This document shows, piece after piece, positions 18,140 through 27,319 of a DNA stretch of 64,000 nt. Made by a program: the position numbers and the translations under genes. A model generated the notes under the pieces. It was not told the DNA's origin, searched no databases, and saw nothing but the letters and a program-made list of their open reading frames with translations. Source of the DNA: Mesorhizobium amorphae (lineage in GTDB: Bacteria; Pseudomonadota; Alphaproteobacteria; Rhizobiales; Rhizobiaceae); NCBI RefSeq assembly GCF_014843845.1, contig NZ_JHQS01000036.1, positions 31,904 through 95,903 on the forward strand. Direction: 5' to 3'. Each line of letters starts with the position of its first letter. The first letter of the stretch is position 1.

Positions 18140-19249
18140 TCATTGTTGCCGGGCATAATCAATGAGGTTTTCGCCGCTGTCGCCGTTGAAGTAATGGACG
18201 TGGTCCATGTCGATGGAAAATAGCCGGCCGTCCCCAAGCTTGGAACGGTCGCTGGGCGGCAGCCGCGCGATGCATCTGTGGTCGCCGGCGCTGAGGTCGA
18301 GAAGAATCTCGTGGCCGAGATGCTGAACCACATCGACATTGAACGCGATCGAATCGCTCCCTGGGATGGCGCCGGGCTGCAGGATCCTGAAATGCTCCGG
18401 CCGCACGCCCAACGTGACCGTTTTTCCCTGCTGGCCGGCAAGCGCCGCGCGCCGGCACTCCGGAACCTCGATCCGCAACCGGCAGGCCTGGTCCAGGAGG
18501 GCGTTGCCGTCGTAGACCAGGCGCAGGAAGTTCATCGCGGGCGATCCGATGAAGCCGGCGACGAACTGGTTGGCCGGCCGGTTGTAGACCTCGAGCGGTG
18601 CGGCCGCCTGCTGGATCTTGCCGCCGTTCATGACCACGATCTTGCTGCCCATGGTCATGGCCTCGGCCTGGTCGTGAGTGACATAGACCGTCGTGGTTCC
18701 GACCTCCTGGTGCATCTTGGTCAGGAAACTGCGCGCCTCGATGCGCATCTTCGCATCGAGGTTGGACAGCGGTTCGTCCATGAGAAACACGCCGGGACGG
18801 CGAACCAGAGCCCGCCCAAGCGCGACGCGCTGCCGCTGGCCGCCGGACAGCGCCTTGGGCAGCCTGTCGAGCAGGTCGTCGATGCGCAGCCGCTGCGCCA
18901 CCTGCCGTATCTGCGTTTCGATCTCGGCTTTCGGCGTCTTCCGGATCTTCATGCCGAAGGCGATGTTGTCGCGCACCGTCATGTGCGGGAACAGCGCATA
19001 GGACTGGAACACCATGGCGATGTCGCGGTCCTTCGGCGGCAGCGTGGTGACGTCGCGTGCGCCGATGCGAAGCGTGCCGCCGGTGATCGATTCCAGCCCG
19101 GCGATCATGTTCAGCGTCGTCGTCTTGCCACAGCCGGACGGTCCCACCAGCACGGTGAATTCGCCATCGGCAATGTCCAGGTTCAGCCCGGACAGAACCG
19201 GCACCATGGCATAGCGCTTCTCGACGTTCTTCAGGGACACTTCAGCCAT
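18140..19249 (-). CDS. Sugar ABC transporter ATPase (UgpC/MalK type)
   Basis: 369 residues. Walker A GPSGCGKTT (about residue 36), signature LSGGQRQRVALGRALVR, Walker B VFLMDEPLSNLD and switch His in VYVTHDQAEAMTMG are all present. The C-terminal third is the TOBE regulatory domain (LGVRPEHF). It powers uptake through the two permeases encoded directly upstream (30-base gap). MalK-type ATPases can serve several CUT1 importers, and the decayed ATPase tail at 13067 is a relative. Confidence 0.95.
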   Translation of the reverse strand: MAEVSLKNVEKRYAMVPVLSGLNLDIADGEFTVLVGPSGCGKTTTLNMIAGLESITGGTLRIGARDVTTLPPKDRDIAMVFQSYALFPHMTVRDNIAFGMKIRKTPKAEIETQIRQVAQRLRIDDLLDRLPKALSGGQRQRVALGRALVRRPGVFLMDEPLSNLDAKMRIEARSFLTKMHQEVGTTTVYVTHDQAEAMTMGSKIVVMNGGKIQQAAAPLEVYNRPANQFVAGFIGSPAMNFLRLVYDGNALLDQACRLRIEVPECRRAALAGQQGKTVTLGVRPEHFRILQPGAIPGSDSIAFNVDVVQHLGHEILLDLSAGDHRCIARLPPSDRSKLGDGRLFSIDMDHVHYFNGDSGENLIDYARQQ

Positions 19250-19279
19250 TACAAAGTCCTTGTTGCGCAGTCATCGAAA

Positions 19280-20152
19280 TCAGCCCTTCACGGCGCCGGA
19301 GAGATTGCCGCCCGAGATCTGCCGGTAGGTCAGGATGAACAGGATGACGATCGGCAATTGCGAGATGACGAGGCCCGCCGCCGGCAGGTTGAAGACGGCA
19401 AGGTAACGGTCGCTGTTCAGCTTCAGCATGCCGACCGTCACCGGGAAATTCTCCTCGCTGTTGAGGAACACCAGCCCGAACACGAACTCCTTCCAGATGG
19501 CGATGAAGTTCAGCGTGTAGCCGACCAGAATGCCGGGAACCGACAGCGGCAGGATCACCTTCCAGAAAACCTGGAAGTCGGTCGCGCCCTCGACATAGGC
19601 AGCCTTCTCGATTTCCGGCGGGATCGTCGTCATGAAGCCGCGCAGGATCAGCGCCTGCAGCGGCATTCCATAGACGCCGTGAACGATGATCAGTCCGATC
19701 TTGGTGTCCAGAAGATGGAAGGTGCGCAGGGTGTCATAAAGCGGGATCAGCACCGTCTGCTGCGGCAGCATGAGGCCGGTCAGCAGCAGGCCGAAGATCC
19801 ATTTGCGGCCGGGCACGTTCATGCGGCTGAGCGCAAAGGCCGGAACCAGCGCCAGCATCACCGCCAGCGCCGAGCCGGCCGTGGCATAGATCAGGCTGTT
19901 CCTCAACAGCGTGCCGAAGCCGAGGCCGAACCAGACGTCGATATAGGGCTGGATGGTCGGCGACCTGGGCAAGGCGAACGGCCCGGCCAGGAACTCGGCG
20001 TTCGACTTGATCGACGTCATCACGATAAGGAGCAGCGGTCCGAGCCACACCGCCGCCAGCACCAGCATGAGCAGGGTCGCGGCGAGTTTGGGCAGGACCG
20101 AGGCGAAGCTACCGCGGCGCATGGCGCTGGCGTTCAGGGTCGCGTCAGACAT
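19280..20152 (-). CDS. Carbohydrate ABC transporter permease (MalG/CUT1 type)
   Basis: 290 residues with about six membrane helices. The conserved inner-loop contact to the ATPase is EAA-like: EIEKAAYVEGATDFQVFWKVILPLSVPG. The ATG at 20152 overlaps the end of the upstream permease gene by 8 bases (ATGTCTGA); a GTG 9 bases earlier is possible. It pairs with the permease encoded at 20145-21071 to form the channel. Confidence 0.93.
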   Translation of the reverse strand: MSDATLNASAMRRGSFASVLPKLAATLLMLVLAAVWLGPLLLIVMTSIKSNAEFLAGPFALPRSPTIQPYIDVWFGLGFGTLLRNSLIYATAGSALAVMLALVPAFALSRMNVPGRKWIFGLLLTGLMLPQQTVLIPLYDTLRTFHLLDTKIGLIIVHGVYGMPLQALILRGFMTTIPPEIEKAAYVEGATDFQVFWKVILPLSVPGILVGYTLNFIAIWKEFVFGLVFLNSEENFPVTVGMLKLNSDRYLAVFNLPAAGLVISQLPIVILFILTYRQISGGNLSGAVKG

Positions 20153-21071
20153 CGAAGGCACCCTTCAGAACCTTGCCGAGCAGGACAGCTGCCAGCGATC
20201 CGGCAATCACCAGGATGACGACGCTGAGTGCGGCGCCGTAGCCGAAGCGGGAGTTCCAAAAGCTCTCCATGTAGACGAGATAGCCGAGCACGTTCGTCAT
20301 GCCGAACGGCGCGCCCTTGGTCAGCACCGCGATCAGGTCGAAGGCGCGCAGCGATTCAAACAGCGTCAGCATGACGATGATCGCGGTGACGGGGCGCAAC
20401 TGGGGCAGGGCGACGCTGCGGATCATGCGCCAGTGTCCGGCACCCTCGATGCGCGCGGCGTCGAAGGTTTCCTTCGGAACATCGCCAAGGCCGGCGAAGT
20501 AGAAGATCATCGGCATGCCGGTGAAGGCCCAGCCCGAAATGACCGCCAGCGTGTAAAGCGCGATGCGGTAGTCGCCGAACCATTCATGCACCAGGAAGCC
20601 GAGCCCGACCGACCGCAGCAAGGTGTCGAAGGCGCCGAACACCGGGTTGAGGATGAGCAGGAACATCAGCCCGACCGCGATCAGCGACATGGTCACCGGA
20701 AAGAAGACGATCGTGCGCAGCAGCGACGGGGCAAACACCAGCCGCGCCTTCATCACATAGGCGATCAGGAAACCGAGCGAGACCGGAAAGACCAGCGATA
20801 CGATCAGCCATTTGGCGTTGTTGACCAGCGCTATGTAGAAATACTTGTCGTGGAGGAGGTAGGCGTAGTTGGCCAAGCCGACGAATTTCTTCTGCGGCGC
20901 CATGCCGTTCCATTCGAAGAAGCTGAGGTAGATTGTGTAGACGATCGGGTAGCCGATGAAACAGGCGAACACCAGCAACGGCACGGCGACGCCGAACATG
21001 GTCACGAACACATGCCGGCGGGCGAAGCCGACGAAGGTGCCGTCATCGAAGCGGCTTGCGCTGCTGGCCAT
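20145..21071 (-). CDS. Carbohydrate ABC transporter permease (MalF/UgpA/CUT1 type)
   Basis: 308 residues with about six membrane helices. The ATPase-contact loop reads DVPKETFDAARIEGAGHWRMIRSVALPQLRPV. The frame is open further upstream, but the ATG at 21071 follows AAAGGCG and begins where homology begins. It is the first of two overlapping permease genes, downstream of the binding-protein gene. Confidence 0.92.
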   Translation of the reverse strand: MASSASRFDDGTFVGFARRHVFVTMFGVAVPLLVFACFIGYPIVYTIYLSFFEWNGMAPQKKFVGLANYAYLLHDKYFYIALVNNAKWLIVSLVFPVSLGFLIAYVMKARLVFAPSLLRTIVFFPVTMSLIAVGLMFLLILNPVFGAFDTLLRSVGLGFLVHEWFGDYRIALYTLAVISGWAFTGMPMIFYFAGLGDVPKETFDAARIEGAGHWRMIRSVALPQLRPVTAIIVMLTLFESLRAFDLIAVLTKGAPFGMTNVLGYLVYMESFWNSRFGYGAALSVVILVIAGSLAAVLLGKVLKGAFDV

Positions 21072-21152
21072 GGTTGCGCCTTTCGATTTGATTTCGGAAA
21101 TGGACGGGTAGCGTCGGCGTCGCGTTTCGTCGGCACGCGGGCTCCTGCCGTT

Positions 21153-21217
21153 GCGGCGGCGCACTGAAGCGCCGCCGCCAGGGAGGATGCGGGAGAAGCG
21201 CGCAGCACTTCTCCCGC
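21153..21217 (-). promoter_or_regulatory. Two stem-loops between binding protein and permease genes
   Basis: Two perfect 10-bp stems lie in the 157-base gap: GCGGCGGCGC/GCGCCGCCGC with a 6-base loop (21153-21178), and GCGGGAGAAG/CTTCTCCCGC with a 9-base loop (21189-21217). There is no T-run. As in many sugar operons, they likely stabilise the binding-protein message or damp read-through into the permease genes (inference from position). Confidence 0.6.
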
Positions 21218-21228
21218 TCGGTCATCGC

Positions 21229-22530
21229 CTAGGACTTCTTGACGCGCGCCGCTTCGTCCTCGGTCAGCTTCATGGCGTCTTCAGGTGACATGGCGCCGGC
21301 CAGCACACCCTGGACGCCGTCGAGGAACTTGTCCGAGATCGCCGGCGGCGTGGCGTGGTCGACATGCATGAAGGTGAAGGAGCCGGACTCCGCCATCGCC
21401 TTGCCGAGCCGCTGTTCCATCTCGCTCAGCCGCGACAGATCGGAATTGACGTTCGACGGGAAAGGCTTGTCGATCTCGAGCTTCTTGCTCATCGCTGCGT
21501 CGGACACCATCCAGTCCAAGAACTCCGCCGCGGCATCCTTGTTCGGGCTGTTCGCATGGATCATGATCGTGTCCTCGGCGAACACCGACATCACCGGCTT
21601 CTTGCCCGGGAAGGCCGGCATCGGGAAGAAGTCCATCGGCACGACGCAGCATTGCGGCTGGTCGCCGCGGAAGCGGCCGAGATTGAACGAGCCCTGATAC
21701 CAGTGCAGGCCGTGGCCCTGCGTCCACGGCACCATGGCAGGCCCGAGATCGATCGAGTTGAACGACGGCTCGAACATCCCGTCCTGGGCCAGTTTCTGCA
21801 TTATGGCGGTGACATCGACGGCGCGCGGGTCGGTCCACGGAATGGTGCCGTTGATCAGCCCGTCATAGACGTCCAGCCCATGCTTGTTGACCAGGATCGC
21901 CGACCACATGAATTGCGAGGGCCACTTCTTCTGGTTGGCCAGCATGAAGGCGGCAAGGCCGGCTTCCTTGCCCTTCTGGGCATTGGCCATGAGTTCGTCC
22001 CAGGTGGTTGGAACCTTGAGCCCGAGCTTCTCGTAGATGTCCTTGCGGTACCAGACCACCGAGGCGCACATCTCCGTCGGCACGAAATGCTTCTTGCCGT
22101 TGTAGACGGACAGCGTGACGCCGGCCGGGTTCAGTTTCTTGTCCCAGCCATACTTTTCGTAATAGGGCGTCAGATCGGCGGAAAAACCGTTGTCGACGAT
22201 CTCCTTGCCGCGTCCGCCTTCCCAGGAATAGAAAAGGTCCGGCGGATTGCTCGAAGACAGTTCGATGGTCTGCTTGGTCTTGTAGGTCTCGCCGTCGACG
22301 CTGGCGCCGGTAACATGGACGCGGTCGCCGTTCTTCTTGTTCCATTCGTCGATCAGCCAGTTGGCGTAGACCTCGGACGACGGCCACGGCGCCCGGTAGA
22401 AATACCGGAGTTCGGCGGGTGCGGCCCGCGCCATCTTGACCCCTGACGCAGCCGCCACGGCCGTGGCGCCAAGAGCCGCCGAAGCTTTCACGAAGGTGCG
22501 GCGAGACAGTCCGTTCTGCTTGAAGTTCAT
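21229..22530 (-). CDS. Extracellular sugar-binding protein of CUT1 ABC importer, Tat signal
   Basis: 433 residues, SBP_bac_1 family. The N-terminus MNFKQNGLSRRTFVKASAA carries a twin-arginine motif (SRRTFVK) and a hydrophobic core ending near KMARAAPAE, so it is probably exported folded by Tat. The mature part has the family flow (YFYRAPWPSSEVYANWLIDEWNK, TPYYEKYGWDKK). The ATG at 22530 has GGGAGGAACC before it. It is the first gene of the CUT1 operon, with the LacI-type operator about 160 bases upstream. The sugar is not identifiable. Confidence 0.93.
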   Translation of the reverse strand: MNFKQNGLSRRTFVKASAALGATAVAAASGVKMARAAPAELRYFYRAPWPSSEVYANWLIDEWNKKNGDRVHVTGASVDGETYKTKQTIELSSSNPPDLFYSWEGGRGKEIVDNGFSADLTPYYEKYGWDKKLNPAGVTLSVYNGKKHFVPTEMCASVVWYRKDIYEKLGLKVPTTWDELMANAQKGKEAGLAAFMLANQKKWPSQFMWSAILVNKHGLDVYDGLINGTIPWTDPRAVDVTAIMQKLAQDGMFEPSFNSIDLGPAMVPWTQGHGLHWYQGSFNLGRFRGDQPQCCVVPMDFFPMPAFPGKKPVMSVFAEDTIMIHANSPNKDAAAEFLDWMVSDAAMSKKLEIDKPFPSNVNSDLSRLSEMEQRLGKAMAESGSFTFMHVDHATPPAISDKFLDGVQGVLAGAMSPEDAMKLTEDEAARVKKS

Positions 22531-22690
22531 CGGTTCCTCCCGTTCGGTTTGACAATTCACAGGCAGCATCAGGCCGCCACGAAGCGCGGGCGCGACGTGT
22601 GCCGGCAAGGGCTGTTGCTGATCCTCCGAAGGCGAATACGGCAGTGCGGTTCTGCATCACCAAATTCGTCACGGAGATTGAATTAATCCA

Positions 22691-22718
22691 ATCGAAGCGC
22701 TTGCGCAAGCGCTTCGAT
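22691..22718. promoter_or_regulatory. 28-bp perfect palindrome, double LacI-type operator
   Basis: The sequence is perfectly self-complementary over 28 bases. It holds two copies of the LacI-family core AAGCGCTT separated by GCGC and bounded by ATCG and CGAT. It lies about 160 bases upstream of the CUT1 binding-protein start, and the operon ends with a LacI-type regulator gene. It is the probable operator, though spacing to a promoter was not resolved. Confidence 0.8.
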
Positions 22719-22834
22719 GCACATTTTTCGTCTTTCTGCGCGTGTCATACGGCCTGTCGACATCTATCGCCTGGCAGTGCCCTTCCGTCGCTTTCTCGAT
22801 CGCAATTCTTTGGTGTCACGGATGGTCCCGGAAC

Positions 22835-22872
22835 AGAAAAAAAGCCTGGGCGCCGCTTAGACGCCCAGGCTT
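22835..22872 (-). terminator. Intrinsic terminator of the alpha/beta hydrolase gene
   Basis: Reading the minus strand, the stem AAGCCTGGGCG/CGCCCAGGCTT (11 bp, 9-base loop) is followed by a run of Ts. It lies about 20 bases after the stop at 22893. It ends transcription before the CUT1 operon's control region (22531-22834), which otherwise holds only the operator at 22691. Confidence 0.9.
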
Positions 22873-22892
22873 CCATGAAGGGTGATGCGGGT

Positions 22893-23588
22893 TCAGTTCT
22901 TGCCGGCGGCAGCCTGCTTGATGAGGCTGGCGATGGCTGCTGGATCGGAGACGTAGACAGCGTGGCTGCCGGGCACTTCCACGGTCGTCGCCTTGGCGCG
23001 GGTCGCCATCTGGCGCTGCGCCGGCGGCGGGATCATCTTGTCGTCGGTGGCGACGAGATACCATGAGGGCTTTGCCTTCCAGGCCGGAGCGGTGACCTTG
23101 CCTTCGAGCGCCGCCACACCCCACGGCACCTGCGAATCCGCCATGAAGGCGGCGAGCGAGGGACGGACATCGGCGGCGAACGAGGCGGCGAACTTCTCCT
23201 TGTCGAGCATCAGGAAGCCGCCGACGGGCGGCAGGATCGGCGGCACCGGCGCTCCGGGCGGCGGGTTGGCGATCAGGCTCGAAACCGATTCTCCGGCATC
23301 CGGCGCGAAGGCCGCGATATAGACCACAGCCGCCACCTTCGGATCGGTGCCGGCTTCCGACACGACGACGCCGCCATAGGAATGGCCGACCAGGATAACA
23401 TTGCCGGGAGCGGCGGCGATGGCGCGCTTTGTGACAGCGACATCGTCGGCGAGCGAGGTCGTCGGGTTCTGGACGATGGTGACGTCATAGCCGTCCTTCT
23501 TGAGGATCTGGTAGACGCCGTCCCAGCCGGAGCCATCGACGAAGCCGCCATGCACGAGGACGACGGAATTTGCTGCGTTGTTGGACAT
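22893..23588 (-). CDS. Alpha/beta hydrolase
   Basis: 231 residues, single alpha/beta-hydrolase domain. VLVHGGFVDGSGW forms the oxyanion region, GHSYGG (about residue 70) holds the nucleophile Ser, an Asp lies in the VATDDKMIP segment, and His is in PGSHAVYVS. The protein resembles the short esterase-like enzymes related to plant salicylate esterases and hydroxynitrile lyases. No signal peptide is seen. The gene is monocistronic, with its own terminator, and divergent from the regulator at 23776, which may control it. The substrate is unknown. Confidence 0.9.
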   Translation of the reverse strand: MSNNAANSVVLVHGGFVDGSGWDGVYQILKKDGYDVTIVQNPTTSLADDVAVTKRAIAAAPGNVILVGHSYGGVVVSEAGTDPKVAAVVYIAAFAPDAGESVSSLIANPPPGAPVPPILPPVGGFLMLDKEKFAASFAADVRPSLAAFMADSQVPWGVAALEGKVTAPAWKAKPSWYLVATDDKMIPPPAQRQMATRAKATTVEVPGSHAVYVSDPAAIASLIKQAAAGKN

Positions 23589-23775
23589 GTGAGTTCTCCC
23601 TTTTCAAAAGCGTTGTTTGCGTTGGTTGCAGGAGGACTATGCGTCAGGGCCGGCGGGCGCGCTTTGAGGCGGCCTTCAGGCCCGCTTGATTTTACCTTTA
23701 GATCGCTTTGATTTTGAGCCCGCGACGCGGCTAGAGTGTTCGGAGTCGCCATTTCCCACGGTCTGGAGCCAGCAT

Positions 23776-25335
23776 TTGCCGTATCATTTCGAGGATTTCG
23801 CTTTGGATGGCGACCGGCGCGAGCTGCGCCGCGGCAATGACCTGATCTCCGTCGAGCCGCAGGTGTTCGACCTGCTGCAATTTCTGATCCGCAATCGCGA
23901 ACGGGTGGTCAGCAAGGACGATCTGGTCGACGCGGTCTGGCAGGGCCGCATCGTTTCCGATGCCACGCTCGCCAGCCGCATCAACGCCGCCCGCAATGCG
24001 CTCCAAGACAGCGGCGAGGAGCAGCGCCTCATCCGCACCATCCTGCGCCGGGGCTTTCGCTTCGTCGGCGCCGTTCGCGAGGAGGCCCAGTCGACGGAAA
24101 CGGGGGCGACGGCACCGGCGGAGAAACCGAAGTCTGGCCTGGGCATTCCCGCCCGCCCCTCCATTGCCGTGCTGCCCTTCGTTAACCTGAGCGGCGATCC
24201 CGAGCAGGATTATTTCGCCGACGGCATGGTCGAGGACATCATCACCGGCCTGTCGCGCATAAGGTGGCTGTTCGTCATCGCGCGAAATTCCTCCTTCACC
24301 TACAAGGGCCGCGCCGTGGACGTGAAGCAGGTCGGGCACGAACTCGGCGTGCGCTACGTGCTGGAAGGCAGCGTGCGCAAGGTGGGAAGTCGCGTGCGCA
24401 TCACCGGCCAGTTGATCGACGCCGAAGACGGCAGCCATTTGTGGGCCGAGCGCTACGACCGCGAGCTGACCGACGTGTTTGCGCTACAGGACGAGATCAC
24501 CATCAGCGTGGTCGCGGCAATAGAACCCAATCTGCGCCGGGCCGAGATCGAACGCGTCAAGCGCCAGCGCCCCGACAGTCTCGACGCCTACGATCTCCTG
24601 CTTCGTGCACTGCCCGATGTCTACACCTTCATGCCGCAGGGTGCAGCCAAGGGGCTGCCGCTGCTGAACCAGGCTTTGGCCATCGAGCCGACCTATGCCC
24701 TTGCCCATGGGTTTGCCGCCTGGGCGCATCAGTCGCTGTTCGTGCGTGGCGGCATGCAGCCGGAGAATCAGGAAAGATCGATCCGCCATGCCCATGCGGC
24801 GATCGAACACGGCGCGGGCGATGCGATGGCGCTCGCTCTGGCCGGGTTCACCATCGGCATCGTTGAGCACGACTGCAGGCTGGCCGACGAGGCGTTTGCA
24901 CAAGCTTTGACGCTCAGCGCCTCCTGCGCCTTCGTCTATGCCTTCGGTTGCGTTCCGGTGGCCTATGGCGGCGATGCTGCCCGGGCGATCGACTGGAGCG
25001 AGCAAGCGCTACGACTGAACCCCCTCGACGTCATGAGCTGCGTGCCGCAAGGCATCATCGGATTCGGCAGTTTTCTCACCGGCCGACACGAGCAGGCCGT
25101 CACAGCGGGCCGAAGGGCGGTCGAGATGAACCCCGGCTTCAGCATGCTGCATGGATGGCTGGCGGCACCGCTTGCCAGGCTCGGCCGGTTCGAGGAGGCA
25201 AAAGCCGCGGCCACGCGGCTTTTGTCACTCGACCCGCAGTTCACCATCGGCCGCTGGTCTGCCGCCGTGGGAATTGCACCGGATATCATCGACGACGTCA
25301 CTGACGCCATGCGATTGGCGGGATTGCCGGCATAG
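23776..25335 (+). CDS. Winged-helix regulator with TolB-like and TPR domains (CadC-like, no membrane helix)
   Basis: About 519 residues. An OmpR/CadC-type winged helix fills residues 1-95 (FEDFALDGDRRELRRG, VSDATLASRINAARNAL). A short linker leads to a TolB-like domain (PSIAVLPFVNLSGDPEQDYFADG, residues about 125-260), then TPR-like helices (AIDWSEQALRLNPLD). No membrane helix is evident between the domains, unlike true CadC. The start is probably the TTG at 23776, with GGAG 7 bases before it, because the typical family opening (PYHFEDFALD) begins there. It is divergent from the hydrolase gene (187-base gap). The signal is unknown. Confidence 0.85.
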   Translation: MPYHFEDFALDGDRRELRRGNDLISVEPQVFDLLQFLIRNRERVVSKDDLVDAVWQGRIVSDATLASRINAARNALQDSGEEQRLIRTILRRGFRFVGAVREEAQSTETGATAPAEKPKSGLGIPARPSIAVLPFVNLSGDPEQDYFADGMVEDIITGLSRIRWLFVIARNSSFTYKGRAVDVKQVGHELGVRYVLEGSVRKVGSRVRITGQLIDAEDGSHLWAERYDRELTDVFALQDEITISVVAAIEPNLRRAEIERVKRQRPDSLDAYDLLLRALPDVYTFMPQGAAKGLPLLNQALAIEPTYALAHGFAAWAHQSLFVRGGMQPENQERSIRHAHAAIEHGAGDAMALALAGFTIGIVEHDCRLADEAFAQALTLSASCAFVYAFGCVPVAYGGDAARAIDWSEQALRLNPLDVMSCVPQGIIGFGSFLTGRHEQAVTAGRRAVEMNPGFSMLHGWLAAPLARLGRFEEAKAAATRLLSLDPQFTIGRWSAAVGIAPDIIDDVTDAMRLAGLPA

Positions 25336-25493
25336 CTGGTAAAGGCGCATGCCCGAACAGCGAACGTCGGTTGCCGGCAAAGTGCTGCGACCCGCGCCAT
25401 ACGTGACTCCGGCTTCCGATGACGCCTCGCGGCGATCCATGCTATGCGGCCTGAGGTTGTCAAATTTCAACGACCAGCAAATGTCGGTACGCT

Positions 25494-25985
25494 TCAGTTC
25501 GATTTGGCGTCGAATTCGACCTTGCATCGCTGGCCAGCGGGCAAACGGTTGCCGGCATTGGGCAGCATTGTGCGCACGCCGAACGTCCTGCTGGCCGCGT
25601 CCAACACCCGGTCGATCACCTGAACTGTGCCGACATGGACTTCATCGCGCGGCTCGCTGACGGTCACCCGGACGGCGAGGCCGACGCTGAACTTGCTGTA
25701 TTCGCTGTCGGCGACGAAGGCTTCGACGCTCAACGGGTCGAGCTGTGCGATCGTGGCCAATTGGCCGTCCTGATCGAGGTACTCGCCGGCATATAGCTTG
25801 CGTTCCATGACAATACCGTCGATCGGACTGACGATAACCTTCTGGCCCAGCACCGTTTTTGCCCGGGCGAGTTCGAGTTCGAGAATGCGCTTGCGCGTTT
25901 CGGCGAGCGCCACTTCGCGCTTGGAGACCTCCATTTGCGCGATCGCTTCCTCAACGGCATCCTTGGAGACGTGATCGAAAAACCG
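25494..25985 (-). pseudogene. 5'-truncated HlyD/RND periplasmic adaptor
   Basis: The minus strand from about 25985 to the stop at 25494 encodes the second half of a membrane-fusion protein. It has a coiled-coil (AVEEAIAQMEVSKREVALAETRKR), the lipoyl half VIVSPIDGIVMERKLYAGEYLDQDG, and a beta-barrel (VEAFVADSEYSKFSVGLAVRV). The N-terminal signal peptide and first half are missing. The open frame continues to 26204 but with unrelated residues. No transporter partner is present. It is a remnant, and 25336-25493 holds nothing I recognise. Confidence 0.75.
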
Positions 25986-26175
25986 GCAGGCGGAGCGCCC
26001 GAATGGCGCGCCACTCGTTTCACCGCCGCCGCGGAAGCAGGGATCCGCATCGTCCGGTCGCGATGTTCGAGATGTCGCGATCGGCTCAGTTTGCTGTTCG
26101 CGCCCTCCAGGAGCCCAAAGGAAGAAATGGGTTTGGGAGGGTAAAAGGTCGCCGCCGAAGTCAGCGCGGGCTGAG

Positions 26176-27078
26176 CTACCCGAGAGTTTGACTGGCGAGG
26201 GCATAGGTCACCGGTGCAACTGCGCCGCCGACGGCAAAATCGGCGAGGCGTTTGCCCATCGACATGGTGAGCACCGTGTCGAAAACCGGCATTCCGCTGT
26301 GCGACAGAAAGGCGGCGAACTCGCCATTGTCCATGTGGGTGTCGATCCGCAGGAAAGACCCCGAATGGTCGGCCACGTGCGGCCGGACGACCGCCACGGC
26401 GTCCGCGTCGCGTTCCGCCACGACCGGCCCCACGACATGGCCCCGCCCGAACGACCGACAGAGCGCGAAAGCGCTCAGCGTCTCGCCCTTGAAGAGGCCA
26501 TAGCCGGCCGAGTGCGCGAAAAGCTTTTCGATGAGCGCCGCCCGCCTCACGCCAAATCCTGCCGCGTCGAGCGCGATCGCTGCCGGAATATCCCTTGCGT
26601 CCAGACTTCGGACGTCGCCCCGAATATCTGCTGGCCTCCCCATCGCCTCAGTGCGGGCGATGCCCTGGCATTGATAGACGGTCTTTTCCGGCTGGAAGTC
26701 GAGCGAGAGATAGAGCCGTCTTGCCGCGCGCGTTGCATTGAGGCGCAAGTCGCGTCCAGCAACCTTCTCGAAGACCCGCTTCATCAGCCATTGCCCCGCC
26801 CCCAGCGTCTGGAGTCGCGACGAGGTGATGACCATTCCCACGGTGGCGAAATCGGCGCCATGCGCGAACCACATGGCCGAACCGAGAACCCGGCCGATGT
26901 CATCGAGTGCCACGAACCCCTCTCCCGACTCGCGCAGGAATTGCCAGTCCTCGGCCCGATGCGGCCATCCCACGGACAGAGATAGTGCGTGCAACCGGTC
27001 CAACTCGACGCCTTCGATGTCGCCGATACGCATCGAGAAGGTGTCGATTTTCAAGTTTCCGGACGGCTTCAATTCCAT
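26176..27078 (-). CDS. GNAT acetyltransferase, double-domain (paralogue of 36194)
   Basis: About 300 residues with two GNAT-like halves. Half one holds WPHRAEDWQFL and VGMVITSSRLQTLGAGQWLM, the acetyl-CoA loop region; its Q/RxxGxG/A signature is weakly kept. Half two holds FGRGHVVGPVVAERDADAVAV and FLRIDTHMD. It aligns along its whole length with the protein at 36194-37027 (shared WPHR..DWQ, VALDD.GRV, FGRG.V.GPV). The start is uncertain: ATG 27078 or 27033, with no clear ribosome site. It is divergent from the deacetylase gene at 27320. It probably acetylates an amine of the local pathway; the substrate is unknown. Confidence 0.82.
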   Translation of the reverse strand: MELKPSGNLKIDTFSMRIGDIEGVELDRLHALSLSVGWPHRAEDWQFLRESGEGFVALDDIGRVLGSAMWFAHGADFATVGMVITSSRLQTLGAGQWLMKRVFEKVAGRDLRLNATRAARRLYLSLDFQPEKTVYQCQGIARTEAMGRPADIRGDVRSLDARDIPAAIALDAAGFGVRRAALIEKLFAHSAGYGLFKGETLSAFALCRSFGRGHVVGPVVAERDADAVAVVRPHVADHSGSFLRIDTHMDNGEFAAFLSHSGMPVFDTVLTMSMGKRLADFAVGGAVAPVTYALASQTLG

Positions 27079-27319
27079 GCCTCTGAAAGATACCCGCAAA
27101 TTGACGGGCGATACGCCGCAGCCGCCCTCTGTCCACCAACGCTAAACAAACACGCCCGTACGATTTGCTCGAAAGCCACGTGCTAACGCAAGATTCAACT
27201 GAAACATTTCCGCTTTCGGCACGCAATCGCGGGAGAACGCAGACATCCTCTGCGGAAATGTTGCCGCACACAATCGTCGGCATCGATCCCGGCGAACCCG
27301 AAACGCCTTGAGGGCTGGA

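Noticed and set aside
18278..20218. A 646-codon plus-strand frame opposite the ATPase and permease genes
   Set aside because: It is the reverse of strongly supported transporter genes and is made of low-complexity Gln, Arg and Asp runs.
25986..26204. N-terminal part of the open frame before the HlyD fragment
   Set aside because: Its residues are unrelated to membrane-fusion proteins and lack a signal peptide; only the part from about 25985 down is homologous.
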